Assembly (NCBI GenBank): GCA_965203305.1
Contig: OZ241874.1
Location: 2,480,001 to 2,544,000, forward strand
Length of the DNA stretch: 64,000 bases
Source: Bin80 sp965203305
GTDB lineage: Bacteria; Bacteroidota; Rhodothermia; Rhodothermales; Bin80
Direction: 5' to 3'
The stretch's first letter is position 1. Each line of letters opens with the position of its first letter. The notes under the pieces are model-generated. The model had not been told where the DNA came from. It saw only the letters and a program-made list of their open reading frames with translations, and did no database searches. Both the position numbers and the translations under genes were made by a program. Below, one piece after another: positions 25,942 through 34,067 of the stretch.

Positions 25942-26369
25942 ACGAATGAACTTGTGCTTCTCCCGAGTCCTGCCTGCATCTCTGGTTCCAGTCTCTGCCT
26001 CCAGCAAGTGACAATATTTACTGCACAAGTGAACATGGCCTATCGTGTTCTTTGGTATACCGTTCTCATTAATTTGCAACCTCTTCATTCAGCGATTGCA
26101 CAAGCTGTCTTTGCTGTAGGCAGCAAAATTTCCAGCAGATCACATATACGCAGACGGCTTGCCTACTGTTTCTGAATGTTTGATCAGCTCTCGGCACATC
26201 GTCAAATATCGGTTCTACGCCACCACTGTGGGCACGGAGTATGGGGGCTGGGAATTTCGGGCTGCCTGCGCCTTTTCAGGAATTCCTCCCCTTCTCTCCA
26301 TACTGTCGCAATGAATCTGCCCCTAATAAACCATGAAAACGGACTGAATATCAAGAATGTGGGAGTCCA
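25942..26369. other. Intergenic region between divergent ftsH and giant gene 1
   Basis: About 430 bases between the ftsH start and the conserved block upstream of the first giant gene. It must contain the ftsH promoter. Short frames on both strands (for example 26176-26403 on +) have no recognisable domain and no good start region. Nothing else is seen. Confidence 0.5.
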
Positions 26370-26402
26370 TTCATCATATTTGCTATTTCATGTGTATATT
26401 TG
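26370..26402 (+). promoter_or_regulatory. Probable promoter of giant gene 1 (block shared with giant gene 2)
   Basis: Bases 26370-26398 match 25 of 29 positions with 55288-55316, upstream of the paralogue (TTCATCATAT..xxCTATTTxxTGTGTATA). The end TGTGTATATT looks like an extended -10 element (TGn + TATA). The distance to the ATG is 70-75 bases here and 68-70 in the paralogue. A hairpin GGAGCAAAGCTCC at 26451-26463 lies just before this gene only. Conservation between otherwise diverged flanks is the main evidence. Confidence 0.5.
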
Positions 26403-26472
26403 ACACGATCTCAGCAACTGCGGTCTGATTACCTGTACCTTAACTAATCTGGAGCAAAGCTCCCATCAACTT

Positions 26473-29400
26473 ATGAATACCTACAAAAATTGGGGGGGGG
26501 CAGGAGTTGTCCTTCTGACACTTTTTCTTGCAACATCCAGTTCATTTGCACAGAGTGGACGCTACATAGATTTGGTCAATGGGGCGGATACCGATGCCTG
26601 CACCTTTTCTAATCCATGCACGCTGTCTCGCGCCTATGGTCAGCAGGCGGATGGTGACAGATTTTTCATTCGAGTTCGAAGGGCAGGAAGCACGGTGCAA
26701 GTTCCGGCACCAACGGCTTCCTTGACCAAAGAGATCAGTTTTAACCCCTATGTGGAAGGAGGGAGTGTAGACGGAGTGGAGGGGACCCTGGAGTTCACAG
26801 GAAACTTCAAGATCGCCCCGGCGGCCCAGATTCAGTTTTTCAAAGGGACGAAGATTCAATTTGAGGATTTGACACTCACTTCGGGAACCCGGAGCAAAGA
26901 CTTCATTTCCGGTGACGGGGACTGGTCAGAGAGATTTGTAATTACCGGAACGCTGACCATCCCAGATGGTGAGGAAGCAAGGCTCGAGCGCCTGAGTGTT
27001 TCCAAAAGTTTTACAGTGAAAGGGGTCGCAAGCAAACTCAGAATCTGGAAGGAGTTTGCGGTCAGGAGTGGAGCCACGTTGAGCATTGACGATGTGGATG
27101 TGTATTTCCATATGCGTCGTGGTGCCACAGAGCAGGGAGTCCTGACTGTAGACGGCAGGATTGAAGATGTAACAAAAGGTACACGTCGTCCACTCCGCAT
27201 TGCGAGACTGAACAATGACAACAGTGACCAGGGGCGGGGAGGATCAGTATCTTTCCTTGGGTATGAGGACTATATCCCGGAGGATGGTGTGACCTCCAGT
27301 GACTGCCACTCCCTGAAAGGAAGCGGGACCCTCAATGCAGGCATTCTTGTGATTGCCATCGGGAATCTGTGCGTAGAAAACCTGAAGCAGATCGGTACGG
27401 TCACGGTCTCGGGGAGTCTTGCCAGCGATGTATTTACCGCGTATAAGGTGACGGCAGACCTTATCTTCAGGAATGATATCATTGTAGGTGGTGATGTGGC
27501 GCAGTGGAATGATTCCCGGATTTCGTTTGAGAAGACGGCAATGATCAAGGGAGATGTGATCTTGCGGGATGGCGGGATCCCGTACGATGCCACCGAAACG
27601 CTCGGGGAAGACAATGCAACCCTCGGGGCAGGCAATACAACCACCAGTATCCGAAAGGGTGGCCGGCCAGCCTCTGGAAGAAAGTACTCCTGCTGGTATG
27701 CCGATGGTGCCGACCGAAGACAGTTTGAATTTAAAAATCATATTCCCGGAGTACAGTTTGCGGGTGCCGTGTCAATTGCAGGGGATTTGAATGTGTATTC
27801 CAGTACACTCACCGAAACGACGACATCCACTGACGACGAGACCAACAATACAGTGTGCGCTCCCCGTGTGCTATTCATGGCCCCGTTTGCGAAAGCGAGT
27901 GGTGCCACAGAAATCTCAGTAACCTCTTCGGTTGACGGGAGTCTGGTGGTGGAGGATACGGTGAGTTTCGGAGGTAACGGAAGGGTGTATCTGGACACCG
28001 ACTCGCTAAAAACCGGCACGGACGTGCGCAAGACGGTCCATAATCTGCGTGTGGGCGGGGACTTGGCTGCCGGGGGGAATACCATCGGGATGGCATACCC
28101 GGCCACGTCCAGCATAGACGGGATGTGTACGGGAAACGACACACAACTACTGTTCGGGAATCACCTAGTGCTGACAGATGCCACCGAGAGCGTGATCATT
28201 GGCGATGCCACGAATGGACTCACAATGGATGCGCTGGTGACCCTTGGAGATTTGCGGGTGGAACCGGGCAAAGGTTCACTAACCGTCACGACGCTGCATG
28301 TCGGTCCGGGTGCCGAGTTGACATCAACAAAGGATGTGAAGGTGACCGAATCGCTGATTCTCGAGGGAGAACTGAGCGGGGAGCTGGATGAGTCCTCCAC
28401 GATCAAAATGCTGACCTATGGCAACCGGAATACGGATCTGGTGAAGAAGGCCTCGCTGGCCAGCATGCTGGAGGCGCTGTCTGTTCAGGTCGGGAGTGGG
28501 GAATTGCGTCTGGAAGAGGTGCATAAGGTAAAGAACTTGGGGCTGTGCAGTGGCACGCTGTCGCTGGTGGATGCCGAGAGCACGACCGATTCCACGCTGC
28601 ATGTAACAGGCCAGATCACCGTCCAGAACGGGATGCTGAAAAAAGATGCGAACAATCCCGGGAGTATCTCCACGGACAGGGAAAAGACCGCCAGCGTGGA
28701 TGACCGCTACGTTCTGACCTACATCACTCCGGGCATGCGTACGGTGACCGATGCGCTGGAATGGTTTGATCCGCGGGATGTGATCGTGAATCATTCAAAG
28801 GCGGAGATCATGGTGCCTGGCGACCGCTCACTGCCCGGCAAACTGGCGGTTTCGAAAGGGAGGCTGACCATAGATGGCGATCTGACGGTCGGCACCTCTC
28901 CCTTGCATCGCACTGCAAACAGCAGCGATGATACCAAGGATGCATTCAATCAGGTGAACAGGTACAGCGTGGAAGTCACGGCAGGCGAATTGCATACAGA
29001 GGATATGATGGTGTATGGGAAAGTGACCGTGAGTAACCAGAGCAAACTGGTGACCGGGGGTGGAGACCTGCATGTGCTGGGACGGGTGAGCAGTGGAGCC
29101 TATGCCCACAACACCGCTCAGGTGACGGTGGAGAAGGATGCTGCGATTGACTTGGGAGACGGGACACTGTTCTTGGGCCCGGAAGACACGAAAAAGCGCA
29201 ATGGCTTGAGAGGCGCTGCACGTCTGTGGGTGTGGCTAACACTTCGCGGAAGTTTGACAGGAAATATTCATGTATTGAAGGGAAGCAAGTATACCAATAT
29301 CAGTTCCGCCAGAAAGCTGGGCACGGTGACCTTTGACGGGACCGAGACCCCGAGTGCAGGCGGCCCCTTGCCCAATCACATCGGGACTATTCGTCTTCTG

Positions 29401-31692
29401 ATCCCCAGTGATACGAATCCACTGCTTGAGGTTGACAGTCTGTCGGCTAGCCAGGGAGTTGTGATTACGAACGGAAAGAAGGTGATGATCAAAGGAGATG
29501 TCCTGCTTGATTCTGCATCGATTTTTCCATTCACCATTGACAGCCTGATATTTGGCGGTGATCTGACCCTTCAGGGCACAGGGGGGATAAACACTGAACT
29601 CAACAGCAACAGTGCGAAACGAAATGTGGTGATCCGTGGATCCTTCGTGCAAACGAAGGCGAGTCCAGGCCCCAATGCGGGGGTGAAGCTGCATCCCATG
29701 ACGACGAAAACGGTGATGGGCGACATGATGGTGGCTGCGGATGCGTCCCGGTACGAGGGGGAAACGGTCTCAGGCAACATCCCGATGCTGGTGGTACACG
29801 GAGACTTCCACTTTGCGAAGAACGGGAAGCTGAATGCGAAGATAGAATTCACAGGCAAGGAGGCGCAGGAGGTGATGACCGGGGACACGACGGCACTGCA
29901 CAGTGTGGTGGTGCACAACCCGAACGGATTGCTGCTGAAAAGCCATGTCATGCAGCAGAAGATGGCGATGCTGACGCTTCGGCAGGGGAAAATTCACAGC
30001 ATGCCGGTGGACAGCATGTTCACCTGGACGGTGCAGAATGTGCAGGTGGAACAGGAACTGCGTGATCGCATGTCTGCGCAGGAAGGAAATAAGTGTGGTG
30101 CGGACAATGATGAGGCCTGCAAGGCAAGCATTTTGCGGGGTTCTCGGCAGTCGTATGCGGTCATGCCTGTGGTGCGTCACATATTACAGGGGACTGCAGG
30201 CACGGGGGCCGCGAGTGGGGGGTATCTGTTCCCGGTGGGAATGGACCATAAAACGGATCAGGATACCCTGTCGCACTATCGTCCACTGATTCTGCAGCTG
30301 CCTTCGGACCTGAATGACACGACTGCGGTGACCGTGTCGCCAATCATGATCCCGAAAGGGGAGATGCCGGCATGGCCCGCAGAGAACATCACGGTTCCGC
30401 ATGCCGGAGGCAGCCTGACGCTGGATGTACATGCCCCGATCTTCTGGAAGATTGATCTGGGGGAGGAGTTGCCAACGAATACGAATCTTCGGGTGGTTGC
30501 GGACGGAATCCAGAATGTGACGGACATCACAGGACTGCGGATCGTGCAGTGGGACTGCATGTGGAAGAATCCGAAGCTGGCAGGGCGGGTTCCTGCGCAG
30601 GCGGAGGCAAGTTCATTCGCGGTGAACGGGTATATCAACGGGGTAGTGAATCTGACGCAGGAGGGGATCGGACTGGAGAGCTGTGCCATCGTGGGGATTG
30701 CGGCGAACGGGAAGGAGAATCCGATTGACCAGGCAGATCTGAGCGCAGGACGGGCGATGGTCCAGTTCATTCACAATGTGCCTGCACCTGGGTCGGCTCC
30801 GATGGAAATAGATCTGGGAGAGGTGCAAATCAGCAGCAACCTGCGATTCCGGCATGCGACCGCCTATCGTCCCGTAGGAGCAGGAGAAACACAGAATGTG
30901 ACGATCCAGCCGGTGGGAGCTCCGGCAGCGCAGGCAATCACGGATACGGTGTCGCTGATGCCCGACAGAAATTATGCCGTGATTGTGCACGGAAGCCTGG
31001 CGGATCCAAAGCTGAAGGCGCTGGATATGCGAATGGCATCGTCGGTCTCGAGCAAGGCAGAGGTGCGTCTGGTACACGGATCGGCAGATCTCGGACCAGC
31101 GCAGGTGCAGGTGATGGACCCGACCGATCCCATGATACCGGTGACGACACTGGCGGGGAACCTGATGCTGGATGACGTAACCCGAAGGTACTTCTCGCTA
31201 GACCCGTCCGCACAGGTGGTGCAGGTGCGATCCACAGATGGAGATGTAGAGGAGTTCTACGAACTGGATCTGTACGGATATGGAGGGCAGACGCTGGTGA
31301 TGAACCTGTCGGGGACGAAGCGGGATCTGACGATCCTGGGAGTGGACAAGGACGGGGAGATCGTTCCGGTACAGGTCGTGACCGGCACAGAGAACGAAAT
31401 GGCAGAGATTCCGAAAGAGTTTGCCTTGCATGGCAACTACCCGAATCCGTTCAATCCGAGCACAAAAATCCAGTTTGACCTGCCGGAGCGCGCAGATGTG
31501 AGCGTACAGATTGTGGACCTCTTGGGACGGGAGGTGATGGTGATCCCAGTGCAGGAAATGGAGGCAGGGGCAAACCGGGGCATTGCTCTGAATGCAGCCA
31601 GTCTGGCAAGTGGAACCTACCTGTATCGGCTGATCGCAGTCGGGGCGGAGCAGAGGCATCTAAAAACCGGACGCATGACCCTGGTGAAGTAA
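26473..31692 (+). CDS. Giant secreted protein 1, DUF4397 and T9SS sorting domain
   Basis: 1739 residues. A signal peptide (hydrophobic core residues 11-22, cleavage after SSFAQ near 27) is followed by about 1200 residues of repeated short beta strands of the form GDLxV/VxGxL, suggesting a parallel beta-helix or long beta-solenoid. A DUF4397-like region starts near residue 1430 (QFIHNVPAPG, later VRLVHGSADLG). The last ~88 residues (LHGNYPNPFNPSTKIQFDL ... SGTYLYRLIA ... MTLVK) are a type A T9SS C-terminal sorting domain, so the protein is probably exported across the outer membrane and attached or released. A G9 run at 26492-26500 spans codons 7-10. It is about half identical to the 55384 protein at the N-terminus and much closer in the C-terminal half. 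Function, such as adhesin or surface layer, is unknown. Confidence 0.85.
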   Translation: MNTYKNWGGAGVVLLTLFLATSSSFAQSGRYIDLVNGADTDACTFSNPCTLSRAYGQQADGDRFFIRVRRAGSTVQVPAPTASLTKEISFNPYVEGGSVDGVEGTLEFTGNFKIAPAAQIQFFKGTKIQFEDLTLTSGTRSKDFISGDGDWSERFVITGTLTIPDGEEARLERLSVSKSFTVKGVASKLRIWKEFAVRSGATLSIDDVDVYFHMRRGATEQGVLTVDGRIEDVTKGTRRPLRIARLNNDNSDQGRGGSVSFLGYEDYIPEDGVTSSDCHSLKGSGTLNAGILVIAIGNLCVENLKQIGTVTVSGSLASDVFTAYKVTADLIFRNDIIVGGDVAQWNDSRISFEKTAMIKGDVILRDGGIPYDATETLGEDNATLGAGNTTTSIRKGGRPASGRKYSCWYADGADRRQFEFKNHIPGVQFAGAVSIAGDLNVYSSTLTETTTSTDDETNNTVCAPRVLFMAPFAKASGATEISVTSSVDGSLVVEDTVSFGGNGRVYLDTDSLKTGTDVRKTVHNLRVGGDLAAGGNTIGMAYPATSSIDGMCTGNDTQLLFGNHLVLTDATESVIIGDATNGLTMDALVTLGDLRVEPGKGSLTVTTLHVGPGAELTSTKDVKVTESLILEGELSGELDESSTIKMLTYGNRNTDLVKKASLASMLEALSVQVGSGELRLEEVHKVKNLGLCSGTLSLVDAESTTDSTLHVTGQITVQNGMLKKDANNPGSISTDREKTASVDDRYVLTYITPGMRTVTDALEWFDPRDVIVNHSKAEIMVPGDRSLPGKLAVSKGRLTIDGDLTVGTSPLHRTANSSDDTKDAFNQVNRYSVEVTAGELHTEDMMVYGKVTVSNQSKLVTGGGDLHVLGRVSSGAYAHNTAQVTVEKDAAIDLGDGTLFLGPEDTKKRNGLRGAARLWVWLTLRGSLTGNIHVLKGSKYTNISSARKLGTVTFDGTETPSAGGPLPNHIGTIRLLIPSDTNPLLEVDSLSASQGVVITNGKKVMIKGDVLLDSASIFPFTIDSLIFGGDLTLQGTGGINTELNSNSAKRNVVIRGSFVQTKASPGPNAGVKLHPMTTKTVMGDMMVAADASRYEGETVSGNIPMLVVHGDFHFAKNGKLNAKIEFTGKEAQEVMTGDTTALHSVVVHNPNGLLLKSHVMQQKMAMLTLRQGKIHSMPVDSMFTWTVQNVQVEQELRDRMSAQEGNKCGADNDEACKASILRGSRQSYAVMPVVRHILQGTAGTGAASGGYLFPVGMDHKTDQDTLSHYRPLILQLPSDLNDTTAVTVSPIMIPKGEMPAWPAENITVPHAGGSLTLDVHAPIFWKIDLGEELPTNTNLRVVADGIQNVTDITGLRIVQWDCMWKNPKLAGRVPAQAEASSFAVNGYINGVVNLTQEGIGLESCAIVGIAANGKENPIDQADLSAGRAMVQFIHNVPAPGSAPMEIDLGEVQISSNLRFRHATAYRPVGAGETQNVTIQPVGAPAAQAITDTVSLMPDRNYAVIVHGSLADPKLKALDMRMASSVSSKAEVRLVHGSADLGPAQVQVMDPTDPMIPVTTLAGNLMLDDVTRRYFSLDPSAQVVQVRSTDGDVEEFYELDLYGYGGQTLVMNLSGTKRDLTILGVDKDGEIVPVQVVTGTENEMAEIPKEFALHGNYPNPFNPSTKIQFDLPERADVSVQIVDLLGREVMVIPVQEMEAGANRGIALNAASLASGTYLYRLIAVGAEQRHLKTGRMTLVK
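26492..26500 (+). repeat. G9 homopolymer in the signal-peptide codons of giant gene 1
   Basis: Nine consecutive G residues read as W-G-G-A at codons 7-10, just after the start. Loss or gain of one G would shift the frame within the first ten codons. The paralogue has the same G9 at the same place (55403-55411). This is the structure of slipped-strand contingency loci, though phase variation itself is inference. Confidence 0.85.
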
Positions 31693-31726
31693 GGGAATAG
31701 CCGGGAAGGCTGTGCAAAACGAAACG

Positions 31727-31765
31727 GAGCACCCCAGTACGCCATGATGATGTATTGGGGTGCTC
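31727..31765 (+). terminator. Hairpin terminator of giant gene 1
   Basis: GAGCACCCCAGTAC pairs with GTATTGGGGTGCTC across an 11-base loop (one G-T pair), 35 bases after the stop. There is no strong T run after it. The same stem in slightly changed form follows the paralogue at 60619-60653. Confidence 0.75.
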
Positions 31766-31837
31766 TGGGCTTGTGGGGAACGGGCCCAGAGTGCGGTGAT
31801 GCAGATGATCCTCTGTCCGCAATAACCTGTTCCGCAT

Positions 31838-32157
31838 AAAAGCACAGGAGACTACAAAGCCTTGCGGTGTCTGAGCGGGGTTGCCCCAGTTACCCGCCGA
31901 TCCGGGAAAAGCGTCTCCGTGATCCGACGACAAGCCATCCAGCACCGACTGGCCAATGCCATCTACCACTGGGCCAATGTGATTCTGCAACACGATCCCG
32001 TCAGTAAAGCCAGCACCAAGCCCTCCTGGCACGAGGACACACACACGGACGAGCACTGCGGACTATCGGAGACCGGCTCCTGGCAATCGCATGTGCCATG
32101 CTACGGGATGGAACACTCTTTGACTCCAGTCGGCCAAGCAGAGGGACGCAAGCATAA
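31838..32157 (+). pseudogene. IS110-family transposase remnant (C-terminal part, frameshifted)
   Basis: The frame gives ALRCLSGVAPVTRRSGKS and AIYHWANVILQHDPVSKA, the serine-containing C-terminal domain (Transposase_20) of IS110/IS116/IS902 enzymes. Near 32015 the homology moves to another frame, giving ARGHTHGRALRTIGDRLL and AIACAMLRDGTLFDS, then a stop at 32155-32157. The N-terminal DEDD catalytic domain is missing, so this is a dead fragment. Traces of the preceding segment may reach back to about 31780. It lies directly behind the giant-gene terminator. Confidence 0.85.
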
Positions 32158-32268
32158 GAACGCTGTATCCCAAACAACAACGGAATCGCACAGAAAATAA
32201 CTCATGAAATATGTGTCAACTTTTTTCTGAAATCCGCCGCCTTTTACTTGCATAAATGGTAAAGGGTA

Positions 32269-32279
32269 CCCCCCCCCCC
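32269..32279. repeat. C11 homopolymer
   Basis: Eleven consecutive C residues followed by AACAGATGCCTGCTTGC. The same flanking 43 bases recur at 36997-37039 (36 of 43 identical) behind a shorter C6-G-C run. No supported gene spans the tract; only short frames without motifs cross it on the - strand. Confidence 0.7.
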
Positions 32280-32321
32280 AACAGATGCCTGCTTGCATAT
32301 TGCGATATATGTTTATACTTG

Positions 32322-32420
32322 GAAGCTCTTGCAAAAATATCTTCATACCTGCTCCGATTGTGCCTGCAAGCACTCTCGGAGCAATATTTCTCGATCATTC
32401 AGGGATTTTGCAAGAGGCCC
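32322..32420. repeat. Dispersed short repeat with inverted ends
   Basis: 99 bases opening GAAGCTCTTGCAAAAATATC and closing GATTTTGCAAGAGGCCC. The ends are inverted repeats and resemble the terminal repeat GAGCCTCTTGCAAAAA of the 1506-bp IS next door. The interior aligns with the copies at 12479-12546, 51013-51110 and (reversed) 60701-60796, so it is a family rather than chance. It could be a miniature derivative of the IS. No flanking target duplication is recognisable. Confidence 0.6.
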
Positions 32421-32437
32421 ACCACATAGACACACAT

Positions 32438-32707
32438 CTACCCTACTGTATCAGAAATTCGCTTCTTTTTTAGTCGGTCAAATAAGCGAAGAAGTATACC
32501 TCTCCTCTCCCAGTCTATTTTATTGAAATCACCCCCCGTTATACGGGGAAAATATCTCAACCAGAACAGAAGAAGAGGGACTCCTATGAAAACAGAGTTA
32601 ATTATCTTGGGACTGACTAACGATTCTCTTATGTCTGCCATCCATACTGCAACCCATACAATAACAACTACTCCGAGGAAATGGAGCCAATTCAAAATGC
32701 CTCCCAT
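32438..32707 (-). CDS. Hypothetical small membrane protein
   Basis: 89 residues with two predicted membrane helices (about 5-24, WLHFLGVVVIVWVAVWMA, and 36-54, INSVFIGVPLLLFWLRYFP) and a basic cytoplasmic-looking end (ERRGILLRLFDRLKKKR). No family is recognised. No clear ribosome-binding site precedes the ATG, which is common in this group. It lies alone in a region of mobile-element debris, so it may be a chance frame, but the helix pattern and positive tail look protein-like. Confidence 0.4.
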   Translation of the reverse strand: MGGILNWLHFLGVVVIVWVAVWMADIRESLVSPKIINSVFIGVPLLLFWLRYFPRITGGDFNKIDWERRGILLRLFDRLKKKRISDTVG

Positions 32708-33001
32708 GATTTTATAGGGAATTATATAGTGTCTGTCCGAAAATTCAGAATATCGCCAATATATGCCGTTTAGAGAGCGTATGAGGGGGGTTTAGAGAGA
32801 TTTCCTGGTATTTTTCCTGACGAAGATGGAAGCCCCTTGGCGGATTGGAGCATCAAATTCTCGAACAGCGTCCATAAATACGCAATCTTCGTGCAAGATT
32901 TCCCCGAATCTCTCATAGCCAACGAGCATCTGAATCGCGCCATACATGACGCTGTGGGGCAAAATACAAATTTTCTAAGAGAAGAATCTAGACTTTCATT
33001 G
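32708..33001 (+). other. Possible gene fragment cut by IS insertion
   Basis: A + frame open from about 32772 gives LERFPGIFPDEDGSPLADW and FVQDFPESLIANEHLNRAI and runs into the IS boundary at 33002. It has no ATG start, and rejoining it across the insertion gives a stop after about 17 codons. It looks protein-like but matches nothing I recognise. Confidence 0.2.
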
Positions 33002-34067
33002 GAGCCTCTTGCAAAAATAGCAATTTAAGGCGTTTAACCCGTTTCTGAGACTCAGGTTCCCTTGATTTTTGCCAGACTCGGGATTTTTTTTCAGAATTGG
33101 GAGGCTTTTTCTCTGCGGGTGCGTTTCACTGAACAACTAACCTACGGAGGTGTGTATGCTTCTTTTAGATCGAATCAAACAGTTTACGCTTGCCTGTCAG
33201 GAGGAGATATTCTCGGAGTTGGATGAGTCGTTTGGTCCTTTGCCCAAACGCTACCAACTCTTTGTGCTGGCTTTGGAGATGGTGCATATGGAGGACTTTC
33301 TGCCGTCCCAGTCGCGCGGTAGCCGAGGTCGTCCCCTAGCCCATCGTACTTCCATTGCGAAGGCGTTTTTAGCCAAGATGATTTTCCAGATTCCCACGAC
33401 CACTGCCCTGCGAGAGCGTCTGCTGATGGATCGTATTCTTCGGTCTTTGTGTGGGTGGTCCCGCGGGTGCGATGTGCCCAGCGAGTCTACCTTTTCGCGG
33501 GTGTTCCAGGAATTTTCCGAGAGCGAACTGCCGACCCGGATTCATGAGGCTTTGATCAGGAGTTGCTACGAGAATGAGGTTGTGGGGCATATTTCGCGGG
33601 ATTCCACGGCAATTGAGGCACGGGAAGCGGCGGTGAAGAAGGAGGAAAACGAGGAGGAAGAAAAGGCTCCCAAAGGTCCCCCCATGCTGGAACGACAGCG
33701 AGAGATGGCAGGAGTTGACGAGATGGTGGATGCCCTCCCCAAGGAGTGCAATGTCGGATGCAAGCGGAATGCCCGGGGGCGGCGGCAGTCTTGGGTAGGC
33801 TGGAAGATTGTAAGCGTCCGAACAGCCCTGTCTTGCCCCTGTATTTTGGCATACGCCCCTGTCTAGGGTTGGTGCCTTCCTGCGGCATATTCTGTGAGGG
33901 GATCAGGGATTCCGAAGGCAGAGAGGTTCTGTGTGTTCCCGGGAGTTTCCGTTTGTGATTCTCGTCCCCTGTTCTGTGCGGGTCTGCCGGGTGCGTCCTA
34001 CTTTTTCTGGCGGGAACCAAGCGATGGTTTTGGATCCCGTGTCGTTCCCGCGGGGAAGCGGGGGAGG

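Noticed and set aside
26379..26402. Bacteroidota-type promoter (TTTG at -33, TAnnTTTG at -7) before giant gene 1
   Set aside because: TATATTTG at 26395-26402 fits the -7 box, but the nearest TTTG is only 12 bases upstream instead of about 19-20, and the paralogue has TATAACAG at the -7 position. An extended -10 reading fits both genes better.
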